Assembly (NCBI RefSeq): GCF_003841505.1
Contig: NZ_REGA01000003.1
Span: forward strand, 1 to 64,000
Length of the DNA: 64,000 nt
Direction: 5' to 3'
Origin: Natrarchaeobius chitinivorans
Lineage (GTDB): Archaea > Halobacteriota > Halobacteria > Halobacteriales > Natrialbaceae
The position numbers and the translations under genes were made by a program. Positions 1 to 8,680 of this stretch are shown here, piece after piece; position 1 is the first letter of the stretch; every line of letters starts with the position of its first letter. The notes beneath the pieces are model-generated. The model searched no databases. It was not told the DNA's origin and saw only the letters and a program-made list of their open reading frames with translations.

Positions 1-191
1 GTCTCATCAGCTGTCGAGTTGTAGCTGCGTCTGAAGCCAGCGAGTGTTCGGCTTTCGCCTGCGGCGAAACCGAACACGAATGCCCAGACGAATGCGGGAA
101 TCTGGAGCTTGCGGTCGCGTTCGACCACGCCGAGTTCCTCGGCGTGCTCTTCGAGGAACTCGGAGGGAAACAATGTAGTGAGCCGACGCAT
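1..191 (-). CDS. IS4/ISH8-type transposase, N-terminal part (cut by window edge)
   Basis: Read from ATG at 191 toward the left edge, this gives 63 residues opening MRRLTTLFPSEFLEEHAEEL and running through an FVWAFVFGF hydrophobic stretch to RRSYNSTADE. This is the recognisable amino terminus of haloarchaeal ISH8-group IS4-family DDE transposases. The catalytic domain lies outside the window, so intactness cannot be judged. The gene points away from the modular protein that ends at 274. Identification is from remembered family sequence, not from a search. Confidence 0.8.
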   Translation of the reverse strand, partial: MRRLTTLFPSEFLEEHAEELGVVERDRKLQIPAFVWAFVFGFAAGESRTLAGFRRSYNSTADE

Positions 192-262
192 AATCCGAGA
201 TGAGGAGGTTTCGTTGTGCACACTCGATACCTCCTCATTCCTTCCGAAAAGTATCCACGATA
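1..262 (-). mobile_element. ISH8-like insertion sequence, one end (boundary approximate)
   Basis: The transposase start at 191 is followed outward by about 45 bp and then by CATTCCTTCCGAAAAGTATC at 236-255, which has the look of an IS terminal repeat. The other end is outside the window, so the exact boundary and any target duplication cannot be fixed. The end lies directly behind the stop codon (274) of the neighbouring repeat protein. Confidence 0.5.
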
Positions 263-273
263 AGCTGTCGCTG

Positions 274-3200
274 TCACGTGGTTTCACGCTTAGCTAAAGA
301 CGGATAAAGCGGGAGGTTGGTGCCCGGAAGGAACTCGTACCCCTGTTCGATTAGCTGGGGAACTTTTTCGTTGATGTGGCTCGCTTTCTTGAGTCGTTCG
401 CTCCCAGTTCCCCGGGACGGATTTGCGGATTTTCTGTTGTCGCTCGTCGGCTCGAGGACGTGAGTGACGACCGGCAGGGCAGGCTCCCCGTCTGTGGTGT
501 CGGGTCTGGTCACGCGGACGAAATCGAGTTCGAACCCGTCGGCGATGTCTCGATCGGGTTTGTAGTTCTGGATCAGTGCAGACTCCCCTTTCCCCAACTG
601 GGCTGGTTGAAACTCGTTCCAGACGTAGTCTGCCTGCAGGTCCTCGAGGCTGAGGTCGTTGCGGTTTATCTTCAGGCGGTTGGTTCCACTGCCTTTGAGT
701 AGGCTTGCGGCGACGAGTTCTTCGTTTACGTTCCCCTTCATATCGTGGACGATTTTTCCGTTCTCCCGCTTGTCCGCTGCCGGGTCGGTTGGGCTGTGTT
801 TTCCTCTCTGCCAATGATTTCTGTAGTACGCTGAAAAGACGAACTCCGTGAGAAGCGGTTGGATCGAGGTTTCAGCCACGTCGTGGGCTCTGGCCCCCTT
901 CTTTGCTGCTTCAGTAATCGTGTTCGAGACGATTTGTACGTCGAGATAACTACCACGAAGTGGAAGATCGTCGACGCTCCGCCCGAAATCTGGCGTGGTG
1001 TCCTGGAAGGTCCCGACCAACCCGGGCGAGACTCCGTCTGGCTCGTCGGCTCGCCGCAGGGTCCGCGCACCTGCTTCTACTGCCTCTTCAAAGCGGTCTG
1101 CTCTCTGGAGGATGGAACGGCCGATCGAACCGAGACGCGCGAACGCCCCGCCGATGATGAGTCCGCCGGCCGAATACCCCAGATACCACATGACGGCAAA
1201 CGGCATGTACGTGTCGTCCGGCCGACGGTGTGGATTGTCGTCGTCTTGTTTTTCAACGAGACCGTCGACGGTCTCCCAGTATTTGTCTGGAATCCCTTTG
1301 AGTGCGGCGACGAGGTACCCCGCTGCAGCTTGTAGATTGCCGAGGAGATCGGAGAACAGCGAGAGGAATCCGTCGAAGACGACCCGCAGATCAATCGTAG
1401 CGAGCGACACGATTACGTCTTTGAGACTCGTGACTCCGTCGACGAAATCGCTAAACCCGGTGAGCAGCCCCTTGATGCACCCGTGGGCTGCAGCGAGAAG
1501 CTGGCTGTCGTACTCTTTTGTAGATCGGACGTACTGCATATACAGCGACGTGAACGAGTTCGCATCGAGCAGAGACAGCGGATAGTCGTCTCGATCGATA
1601 GTCAGGGACGGTATCGGATCGAACACCGGCAACTGACCGGGCTGGAAATCGAAGGCGACCGACGTTCCACTCGCCTCTGCATCGATTTCCACGTTATGTA
1701 CACCCAGCGGAATTCGTGAGGACGTTTTGAACAGACCCATCGCGTTCGTGGTGGCTACTTCGTCTACGCCTCCAAACTGGACGTCGATCGTATCGAACAG
1801 CGCCGCCCCCTCACTGTCGATAACAGCGCCAACAACAGGCCGGGCCGGGTCAAATACGACGCGGTGTCGGGAGTGAGTCTCATCGACATACACCCCGACT
1901 TCTTTCGTCTGGTTGACCTCTGGTGATCGGACGGTTAACTCGTAGTCTCCTGAAGGTATGTCCGAGAAGGTTGTGACCCCGTCTGCCGAAGTGCGTTTGA
2001 TCTCATCACCCCCATCAACTGGTCGCAGAGTAACCGCAGCGTCGTCAAGCGGTGATCCTCTTGCGTCTTCGACGTCGACAGTATACCTGACGGATTCCCC
2101 GGAGGAAACCTGGAACGCGTGTTCGGACCACTCGTCATCGATCCTGGTCGATAGATCGTCACGATCACTCTCTTCCCAGAGAGTGACTTGAACGTCGTAC
2201 TCGCCGTCTCTCCCGTCGTCTTCGACCAGCCACTCTAACTCGAGAGCGAGCTCTTCGCCGGCGTGTACCGTGACTGGCTGCCCGGTCTCACCGTCGTTAT
2301 CGTACGCGTTCCCATCGCTGTCGTGGAGGGTATACCCGGCAAAGAACGTGTGGGCCTCCGTCCCTGTGTTGAGAATAGTGGCGGTAGTGACGACCGGGTC
2401 ACCGTCCGAATACGTTCCATCGGGGGTTTCGATGTCGATGATCTCCGCTTCGATTTCAGGTGCGTCGTTTTCGATCCGGAGCGCTTCGTACTCCCACTGT
2501 TCGTCGAGTCGGGTCCGGAGTCCGTCACGATCGTTTTCTTCCCACAACGCAACCTGCGTGTCGTAGTGTCCCGTCGTCACTTCCGACTCGACGGTCCACT
2601 CCAGAGTAACCTCCGTTGACTCACCCGGTTGCAACGAGATCGTCTTCCCGGTGGTTTCGTCGTTGTCGTGTATCTCTCCATCCGGGCCGTGGACGGAGTA
2701 GCCGAGGAAGTACGTGTGACTCGCGTTCCCGGTGTTTCCGACGTTCGCAATCGTCTCGACGGTACTTCCTGGAGTGTATTCGCCGCTGTCGGGACTGATC
2801 CAGTGTATGTGGCCGTCGATCTCTTCTTCCGCCTCGACGACGTCGAAGGCGTCGTACTCCCTCACGTCGTCGAGGCGAGTGGAGAGGTTGTCGCGGTCGC
2901 TTTCTTCCCACAACGCCACCTGTACGTCGTATTCGCCGTCCGGGGCGTCTGACTCCGCTTTCCACTCCAGGTCGACGGTCCGGGACTCACCCTCGCTAAG
3001 AGAGACCGGTCGCCCCGTTCCGTCGTCGTTGTCGTAGATCTCCCCATCCGGGCCGTGGACGGAATAGCCGAGGAAGTACGTGTGACTCGAGGATCCCGTA
3101 TTTTCGACGTTCGCAGTCGTCTCGACGGAATCGCCGTGAGTATACGTTCCGGTTCTGGGACTGATCCAGTTCACCTGGCCGTCGATTTCCGCTTTCTCCT

Positions 3201-3564
3201 CTTCGACCTCGAAAGCGCCGTTGTCCCACTCGTCGTCGAGGCGAGTGGAGAGGTTGTCGCGGTCGCTTTCCTCCCAGAGCGCGACCTGTACGTCGTACGT
3301 TCCCTCTGGCGTGTCCGACTCCACGATCCACTCCAGGTACACTCGATGGGATTCACCAGGCTGCAACGAGGCGGTTTGCCCCGTTCCACTGTTGTTGTCG
3401 TAGATCCCACCATCTGGTCCGTGAACCGAGTATCCCACAAAATACGTGTGGCTCGTGGTGCCGGTGTTCGCTACGTCCGCCGTCGCCCACACCGAGTCCC
3501 CCTCTCCGTGATTTCCGCTCTGGGTGGTGACCCTCTCGATCTCCCCCTCAACTCCCCCGGACAT
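274..3564 (-). CDS. Modular CARDB-like repeat protein with toxin-like C-terminus
   Basis: 1096 residues from ATG at 3564 (MSGGVEGEIE); an upstream in-frame extension to 3867 has non-haloarchaeal composition and is left out. Residues about 1-485 are four tandem Ig-like units of about 120 residues, each with an NTG...HTYF.GYSVHGPDG core and an EYDVQVALWEESDRD core, like CARDB/bacterial Ig domains. Two carboxypeptidase-regulatory-like beta domains follow (about 490-640). A helical glycine-rich stretch with possible membrane segments comes next (about 660-830). The last 200 residues are a separate domain containing NEELVAASLL, FELDFVRV and THVLEPTS, in the order expected for a restriction-nuclease fold although the ExK lysine is not obvious. 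No signal peptide is visible. The layout (repeats, hydrophobic middle, variable C-terminus) resembles polymorphic toxins; that role is inference. Confidence 0.75.
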   Translation of the reverse strand: MSGGVEGEIERVTTQSGNHGEGDSVWATADVANTGTTSHTYFVGYSVHGPDGGIYDNNSGTGQTASLQPGESHRVYLEWIVESDTPEGTYDVQVALWEESDRDNLSTRLDDEWDNGAFEVEEEKAEIDGQVNWISPRTGTYTHGDSVETTANVENTGSSSHTYFLGYSVHGPDGEIYDNDDGTGRPVSLSEGESRTVDLEWKAESDAPDGEYDVQVALWEESDRDNLSTRLDDVREYDAFDVVEAEEEIDGHIHWISPDSGEYTPGSTVETIANVGNTGNASHTYFLGYSVHGPDGEIHDNDETTGKTISLQPGESTEVTLEWTVESEVTTGHYDTQVALWEENDRDGLRTRLDEQWEYEALRIENDAPEIEAEIIDIETPDGTYSDGDPVVTTATILNTGTEAHTFFAGYTLHDSDGNAYDNDGETGQPVTVHAGEELALELEWLVEDDGRDGEYDVQVTLWEESDRDDLSTRIDDEWSEHAFQVSSGESVRYTVDVEDARGSPLDDAAVTLRPVDGGDEIKRTSADGVTTFSDIPSGDYELTVRSPEVNQTKEVGVYVDETHSRHRVVFDPARPVVGAVIDSEGAALFDTIDVQFGGVDEVATTNAMGLFKTSSRIPLGVHNVEIDAEASGTSVAFDFQPGQLPVFDPIPSLTIDRDDYPLSLLDANSFTSLYMQYVRSTKEYDSQLLAAAHGCIKGLLTGFSDFVDGVTSLKDVIVSLATIDLRVVFDGFLSLFSDLLGNLQAAAGYLVAALKGIPDKYWETVDGLVEKQDDDNPHRRPDDTYMPFAVMWYLGYSAGGLIIGGAFARLGSIGRSILQRADRFEEAVEAGARTLRRADEPDGVSPGLVGTFQDTTPDFGRSVDDLPLRGSYLDVQIVSNTITEAAKKGARAHDVAETSIQPLLTEFVFSAYYRNHWQRGKHSPTDPAADKRENGKIVHDMKGNVNEELVAASLLKGSGTNRLKINRNDLSLEDLQADYVWNEFQPAQLGKGESALIQNYKPDRDIADGFELDFVRVTRPDTTDGEPALPVVTHVLEPTSDNRKSANPSRGTGSERLKKASHINEKVPQLIEQGYEFLPGTNLPLYPSLAKRETT

Positions 3565-3884
3565 TACACGAATTCTATAAATTCTGAACAAGTAAATTTT
3601 GGGATGTGTGTGAATTCGGTCGAGATGAGATGATCGACACCGATACGCTGGACCATTCCTGGCAGTAATGACAGTATGAATATGACTTTCGGAGAGATCA
3701 GTAGGATAACGGATAGTACGGAAAGAAACAGCCAATTCCCGCTCCAGCAGTGCTGATCGGCGGTCGATTCCGCAGCGGTCGGACGAAACCGCTCGTCCCT
3801 GCACTCGAGATTTGCCACGGTATCGCCGATCCCGCGCTACCGGGAGTACTATCGATGACCGGACCACGACAGCCCGATTCCGTC

Positions 3885-4255
3885 GATCGGATTGCTATCG
3901 AAACACAAGGACTCGTCGCGCTCGAAGCGAACGCCTGCGGAACGCCTGTCGTCGCCGCTGATGCTGGCGCGTTGAAGAATACCGTTCTCGAGGGTGAAAC
4001 CGGCTATCACTATCCACCGGGGGACGTCTTCGCACTCTGTGATACGGATTACTGTAACTGTTTACCGGCGCACCCGCGACCCGGGCGGCGGGTGCGCCGG
4101 TAATGATTTACAGTAAACCGTATGAGACGATCGAACGGACACTGGCGGACCAGCGACGACTGAGCGATCTCTGTCTGCGCCGCCGCGAGATGATCTCGGT
4201 CGAGCACTCACTCGAGCAGCTACAGACCCTCTACAACGCACTTCCTGCGGCGTGA
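3885..4255 (+). pseudogene. Glycosyltransferase family 4, C-terminal remnant split by an 80-bp insertion
   Basis: Residues RIAIETQGLVALEANACG and TPVVAADAGALKNTVLEG, then YHYPPGD, are the typical C-terminal nucleotide-sugar-binding half of GT4 (GT-B fold) enzymes, including the EANACGTPVVA motif. The N-terminal half is missing; upstream sequence to about 3600 shows no further match. At 4040-4125 a palindromic element interrupts the frame. Joining 4042 to 4126 gives FALCETIERTLADQRR and continues to a stop at 4253-4255 (QTLYNALPAA). The gene was therefore already truncated or became so, and was separately hit by the element. Confidence 0.8.
4043..4122. mobile_element. 80-bp palindromic element (family 1), copy 1
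   Basis: Begins TACGGATTACTGTAA and ends TTTACAGTAAACCGTA, with a long inner stem (ACCGGCGCACCCGC paired with GCGGGTGCGCCGGT). It is flanked by TGA at 4040-4042 and TGA at 4123-4125, a 3-bp direct duplication. It lies inside the glycosyltransferase remnant and introduces a frameshift and stop. There is no coding capacity, so it would need a transposase supplied in trans. Confidence 0.9.
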
Positions 4256-4280
4256 TCGGGACCGAGTGGTGTGTCGATCT

Positions 4281-4349
4281 CGATCGAGCCGTCACGATGG
4301 AACTGGTAATCGATCGAACCCTCACGATGGAACCGGTATTCGATCGAGC
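4281..4349. repeat. Tandem repeat, 2.3 units of 30 bp
   Basis: Units at 4281-4310 and 4311-4340 share CGATCGA, CTCACGATGGAAC or its one-base variant, and a GGTAAT/GGTATT end; a partial third unit (CGATCGAGC) occupies 4341-4349. It lies between the glycosyltransferase remnant and the next palindromic element, in DNA with no gene. Confidence 0.8.
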
Positions 4350-4570
4350 TACGTGCTATTTCAATCGTCTAAATGTCGGAAGGTTCTTATTTGTCTCGAG
4401 GTTCACAGGACAACAGTGATGAGTGACGTAGCAGCGACCCTCCCGGTGGACCGTGGCCTCGAGGAGTCCGGACAACCAGCAGGCGGAAATGGCCATCAGA
4501 AGGCAGTTTCTCGTCGCCGTCGACGGTTCTCGAGCGTCGAACGGGGACAATCCCCGAAGAACGCCTTTCG

Positions 4571-4648
4571 GACGGATTGCCGTCACTGTGTACCCGAGGC
4601 CGCGGAACGTCGCTCGGTCGCTCCGGAAACGACGGACAGTAAACCGTC
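4571..4648. mobile_element. Palindromic element (family 1), decayed copy
   Basis: 78 bp with ends GACGGATT...CACTGTG and GGACAGTAAACCGTC, and GGTCGCTCCGG in the right half as in the copy at 38989. Flanks are TCG (4568-4570) and TCA (4649-4651), a possible worn 3-bp duplication. It lies just upstream of pabB, so the open frame upstream of residue 1 of pabB is element sequence rather than protein. Confidence 0.6.
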
Positions 4649-4692
4649 TCACCCGTCTCCGAGTGCGGCGATCCGACGCGCTCGCGTCACCC

Positions 4693-6198
4693 ATGACGTC
4701 GACTGATGGGAACCCCGTCGTCCGTACGGATCTCGAGGCGTTTCGCTCGCTCGCCGAGGACGCGCCGCCGAACGCTCGCGTCCCGGTCGAAGTTCGGGTT
4801 CGCGTCTCGGATCCGTTTCTCGCGTACAGACGGGCTCGAGATGGGTGGGGCGGCGTCTTCTTCGAGACGTCCGGCGGCGACGACGGGTGGAGTTACTTCG
4901 GCGTCGAGCCCGCCGACTGGATAACGCGATGGTCGACGGACAATCGAACCAGTTTCGAGGTGCTCGAGGGGCTGCTCACGGACACCGAACTGATTCGAGG
5001 CGAAGTCGACGTCCCGTTTCCCTGTGGGGCGTTCGGCTGGCTGTCCTACGATATCGCGCGCGAACTCGAGTCGCTTCCGGGGACGACCGTCGACGACCGC
5101 GGACTTCCCCGCCTACAGCTCGCGACGTACGACACCGTCGCCGCCTGGGAAGAGCCTCGAGACGGATCGACGACGCTTCGAATTACGTCCTGTCCCGAGA
5201 TCACGCCCGAATCGGATCCTGAAGAGCGCTACGAAACCGCGCGTCGAAACGCACTCGACCTCGCCGACCGGGCCGTCTCCGGATGCCCCGGGGTCGGCGA
5301 TCCGCCGTCCGACCGACGAACCGCGACGTTCGAAAGCGAATGCGGGAAACCGGAGTACGCGGACCGCGTCCGGCGCGTGAAGGCGTACATTCGGGATGGG
5401 GAGACGTTTCAGGCGAACGTCTCTCAGCGACTCGTCGGTCCCGCGGTCGTCCACCCGGTTACGGTGTTCGGTGGACTGCGCCGGACCAACCCGGCACCGT
5501 ACTCCGCGCTGCTCGAGTTTCCCGGCGTGGACCTCGTCAGCGCCAGTCCGGAACTCCTGCTCGACGTCGAGGGCGATCGGCTACGGACCGAACCGATCGC
5601 CGGAACGCAGCCGCGAGGGGAAACCGAACTCGAGGACGCACGCCTCGAGACGGAACTCCTCGAGAGCGAGAAAGAGCGCGCGGAGCACGCGATGCTGGTC
5701 GACCTCCAGCGAAACGACCTCGGAAAAGTCGCGGCCTACGGCACGGTGGCGGTCGAGGAGTTCCGCCGGGTCGATCGCTACTCGGAAGTGATGCACACGG
5801 TTTCGGTCGTCACCGGGACGCTTCGTGACGAGGAAAGCGTCGCCGACGCGGTCGAAGCCGTGTTTCCGGGCGGGACGATCACGGGCGCTCCGAAGCCCCG
5901 GACGATGGCGATCATCGACGAACTGGAAGACACCCGGCGCGGCCCGTACACCGGCGGAATCGGCGTGTTCGGCTACGACGAGCGGGCGACGGTGAACATG
6001 ACGATCAGAACGCTCGTGCGGACCGGTGACGAGTATCACCTCCGGGTCGGTGCGGGGATCGTCCACGACTCGGATCCACACCGGGAGTACAACGAAACCC
6101 TCGCCAAGGGCCGGGCGTTGATCGATGCGATCGGCGACGCGATCGACGAACCGCTCGAGGTGGACGATGGGACGATCATCGGAGGGTCACGACGATGA
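4693..6198 (+). CDS. pabB: Aminodeoxychorismate synthase component I (PabB)
   Basis: 501 residues from ATG 4693 (MTSTDGNPVV); the frame is open further upstream but runs through a decayed palindromic element. It has the chorismate-binding fold shared by PabB, TrpE and MenF. The PIAGTQPRG segment and FPGGTITGAPKPRTM, in which ITGAPK is the PabB rather than the TrpE form (TrpE has SGAPK), point to conversion of chorismate plus ammonia to 4-amino-4-deoxychorismate for folate-type cofactors. The stop overlaps the start of the glutaminase partner in an ATGA junction, so the two are translationally coupled. No aminodeoxychorismate lyase gene follows. An anthranilate synthase role cannot be excluded without a tree. 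Confidence 0.85.
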   Translation: MTSTDGNPVVRTDLEAFRSLAEDAPPNARVPVEVRVRVSDPFLAYRRARDGWGGVFFETSGGDDGWSYFGVEPADWITRWSTDNRTSFEVLEGLLTDTELIRGEVDVPFPCGAFGWLSYDIARELESLPGTTVDDRGLPRLQLATYDTVAAWEEPRDGSTTLRITSCPEITPESDPEERYETARRNALDLADRAVSGCPGVGDPPSDRRTATFESECGKPEYADRVRRVKAYIRDGETFQANVSQRLVGPAVVHPVTVFGGLRRTNPAPYSALLEFPGVDLVSASPELLLDVEGDRLRTEPIAGTQPRGETELEDARLETELLESEKERAEHAMLVDLQRNDLGKVAAYGTVAVEEFRRVDRYSEVMHTVSVVTGTLRDEESVADAVEAVFPGGTITGAPKPRTMAIIDELEDTRRGPYTGGIGVFGYDERATVNMTIRTLVRTGDEYHLRVGAGIVHDSDPHREYNETLAKGRALIDAIGDAIDEPLEVDDGTIIGGSRR

Positions 6199-6770
6199 TT
6201 CTCGTCGTCGACAACTACGATTCGTTCGTGTACATTCTGGTCCAGTACGTCGGCGAGTTCGCCGAGGACGTCGCCGTCCGCCGGAACGACGAGATCACCG
6301 TCGAGGAGATTCGGACACTCGAGCCGGACGGTATCGTCGTCTCGCCCGGACCCGGAACGCCACGGGACGCCGGGGTTTCGATCCCGATTTTCGAACGGAC
6401 CGAAATCCCGTCCCTCGGCGTCTGTCTCGGCCATCAGGCGCTCTGTGCGGCCGAGGGAGTTCCCGTCGGCCACGCCGACGAGGTCGTCCACGGAAAGTCC
6501 TCGGAGACCACACACGACGGAGCGGGGATCTTCGACGGCGTCAGGGATCCGTTCGAAACCGGCCGGTATCACTCCCTCGCGGTTCGTCGCGAGGATCTCC
6601 CGCCGACGCTCGTCGAGACCGCTCGAACGGCCGACGACCGACGGACCGTGATGGCCGTTCGCCACCGCGAGAAACCCCACGTCGGCGTGCAGTTTCACCC
6701 CGAAAGCATCCTCACCGAGGACGGATCGACGCTGGTCCGAAACTTCTGTGAGCGGCTCGCTGGTCACTGA
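6195..6770 (+). CDS. pabA: Aminodeoxychorismate synthase glutamine amidotransferase subunit (PabA)
   Basis: 191 residues, class I glutamine amidotransferase that releases ammonia from glutamine for PabB. The nucleophile Cys77 lies in LGVCLGHQAL and the catalytic His168 and Glu170 in GVQFHPES. The oxyanion region SPGPGTP is at residues 50-55. It overlaps pabB by 4 bp. The family is shared with TrpG; the assignment as PabA follows from its partner. The stop codon lies inside a 26-bp tandem repeat that continues downstream. Confidence 0.88.
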   Translation: MILVVDNYDSFVYILVQYVGEFAEDVAVRRNDEITVEEIRTLEPDGIVVSPGPGTPRDAGVSIPIFERTEIPSLGVCLGHQALCAAEGVPVGHADEVVHGKSSETTHDGAGIFDGVRDPFETGRYHSLAVRREDLPPTLVETARTADDRRTVMAVRHREKPHVGVQFHPESILTEDGSTLVRNFCERLAGH

Positions 6771-6841
6771 TCCGAACTGTTTTCCGGTGTCACTGGTCAG
6801 AACTGTTTCCCAGCGTCACCGATCCGGACTGTTGTGGGGTA
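6764..6841. repeat. Three tandem 26-bp units over the pabA stop codon
   Basis: Units 6764-6789, 6790-6815 and 6816-6841 share the pattern TCACTGATCCGAACTGTTTT with small changes. The pabA stop TGA is inside the first unit. The array accounts for most of the spacer before the oxidoreductase gene. Confidence 0.85.
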
Positions 6842-6914
6842 GGTCAGCCCACGTTCGATACGAGGGGTTCCGGTGTCGGTACCATTTTGCGAATACAGGT
6901 TATAGACTGGATCG

Positions 6915-8600
6915 ATGAAACACGTTCACGGCCCACTCCTCACGATCGACCTGGGTGAGCATCGATCCGAGAGCGAGGAGATCGACGACGTCCTCGAGCG
7001 TTCGATCGGCGGACGGGCGCTCGGTACCAGACTCGCCCACGACCGGATCCCCTTCGACGCCGATCCGCTGGGTGCCGAAAACCGACTGTACTTCGCGACG
7101 GGGCCGCTCCAGCACTCGACGATGAGTTTCACCGGCCGAATGTCGGCGACTGGGCTCTCGCCACTGACCGACGGATTGCTCTCCTCGAACGCCGGTGGCT
7201 TCCTCTCGCGGAACTTCACCGGGACTGGATACAGCGCAGTCGAGGTCACCGGCGCGAGCGACGAACTCGTCGTCGTCCACGTCACCGACGAGGGCGTCGA
7301 GTTCGAGCCCGTTCCGGATCTCGCGGAGGCAACCGTCTCCGAAACCTGTGCGTACGTCGAGGACGAACACGGCCTCGGGTCCGAACATACGGTCGTCGTC
7401 GGTCCCGCCGGCGAGAACGAGGTGCGGTACGCCTCGATCATGACCTCCGAAGAGCGGGCGTTCGGCCGGGGCGGGCTGGGTGCCGTCCTGGGAGCGAAAG
7501 GGGTCAAGGCGATCACGTTCGACGGCGACTCGACCCGGGACGTCGAGATTCCGCCGCTCCAGATGGAGATCCACGGCGAGGCCGGCCGGTCGGATCACGT
7601 CATGAAACGTCAGGGGACCACCTCCGTCGCGGAGTACGCAAACACCGTCGACGCCCTGCCGACGCGGTACTTCTCGGAGCTTTCCTTCGAACACATCGAC
7701 GACATCAAAGGCGACCGCGTCGAGGAGAAAAAGTACAAGAAGGGGACGTGTTCGGCCTGTGCGTTCGCCTGCAAACTGCCGACCAGAGACGAGGAGTCGG
7801 GCCTCGAGACGGAGGGCCCGGAGTACGAGACGCTGATGGCGTTCGGGTCGAACTCGGGGGTCGACGACATCGTCGACGTGATGAAGTCGAACAAGCTGTG
7901 TGACGAACTCGGCCTCGACACGATCTCGGCCGGCGACGTCGTCGCGGCCTACCTCGCGAGCGAAGACGAGTTCGGCAACGCCGAACTGATCCACGAGACG
8001 GTCGAGAAGATCGCCTACCGCGAGGGGATCGGCGACACGCTCGCGGAGGGGGTAGACCGGATCCACGACGAACTCGGCGTCGAGAACTGGTCGGTCAAGG
8101 GCATGGAGTTTTCCGCTCACGACGGGCGCACGTTGAACGGACAGGGGCTCGCGTTCGCCACGTCGAATCGCGGAGCCGACCACATGTACGCCGAGTTCTA
8201 TCCGTACGAGTACCCCCTCGTCGACGCCGAGAAGGCGTTCGAGAAGGAGGGCCTCGAGGAGAAGCCGCCGAAGATCGTCGAACTCGAGAACGTCAACGCG
8301 ATCAAGGACAGCGCCGTCCTCTGTAAGTTCTCCCGGAGCTTCGTCGACGAAGAGCGTCTCTCGACGCTTCTGGACGCGGAGTACGACGAGTTGCTCGATA
8401 TCGGCGGCGAGGTCGTCGCCCTCGAGCGTCACTTCAACAACCAGCGCGGCTTCGACCGGGGCGACGACAGGCTTCCGTACGAGGTCCCGGGCTTCGACGA
8501 CGGACTCTCGGAGTACTACGAGGAACGCGGCTGGAACGACGACGGGACGGTCCCCGACGCGGCGATCGGCGACGAAAGCGGTGTCCCGGCCGACGACTGA
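6915..8600 (+). CDS. Tungsten-dependent aldehyde:ferredoxin oxidoreductase family protein
   Basis: 561 residues, slightly shorter than the usual 600 or so. The N-terminal AOR domain (residues 1-200, with GGRALGTRL and TGPL...STMSFTGRMS) binds the bis-pterin tungsten cofactor. The 4Fe-4S ligands are visible as CSACAFAC (C-x2-C-x3-C, about residue 280) and a fourth Cys in AVLCKFSR (about residue 475). These enzymes oxidise aldehydes to acids with ferredoxin as acceptor in the cytoplasm; the substrate here is unknown. It stands alone, without a nearby molybdopterin or MoaD-like gene. Confidence 0.88.
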   Translation: MKHVHGPLLTIDLGEHRSESEEIDDVLERSIGGRALGTRLAHDRIPFDADPLGAENRLYFATGPLQHSTMSFTGRMSATGLSPLTDGLLSSNAGGFLSRNFTGTGYSAVEVTGASDELVVVHVTDEGVEFEPVPDLAEATVSETCAYVEDEHGLGSEHTVVVGPAGENEVRYASIMTSEERAFGRGGLGAVLGAKGVKAITFDGDSTRDVEIPPLQMEIHGEAGRSDHVMKRQGTTSVAEYANTVDALPTRYFSELSFEHIDDIKGDRVEEKKYKKGTCSACAFACKLPTRDEESGLETEGPEYETLMAFGSNSGVDDIVDVMKSNKLCDELGLDTISAGDVVAAYLASEDEFGNAELIHETVEKIAYREGIGDTLAEGVDRIHDELGVENWSVKGMEFSAHDGRTLNGQGLAFATSNRGADHMYAEFYPYEYPLVDAEKAFEKEGLEEKPPKIVELENVNAIKDSAVLCKFSRSFVDEERLSTLLDAEYDELLDIGGEVVALERHFNNQRGFDRGDDRLPYEVPGFDDGLSEYYEERGWNDDGTVPDAAIGDESGVPADD

Positions 8601-8680
8601 TCGGCCGCCCGTCGCCAGCGGCCGCGTCTGACGCTCGTTTTCGACTCGGATCCCACCGCAACGACGGACAGTGGGCCGTC

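Noticed and set aside
3565-3867. 100-residue N-terminal extension of the modular repeat protein
   Set aside because: Basic, Ile/Ser-rich and unlike haloarchaeal protein; the repeat domain begins at ATG 3564.
4453-4692. N-terminal extension of PabB by 80 residues
   Set aside because: The stretch is non-conserved and includes the decayed palindromic element; ATG 4693 gives the normal protein.
6900-8432. Long open frame (510 codons) opposite the aldehyde:ferredoxin oxidoreductase gene
   Set aside because: Mirror of a strong coding gene in GC-rich DNA; Arg/Asp/Val-rich, no domain, and no promoter.
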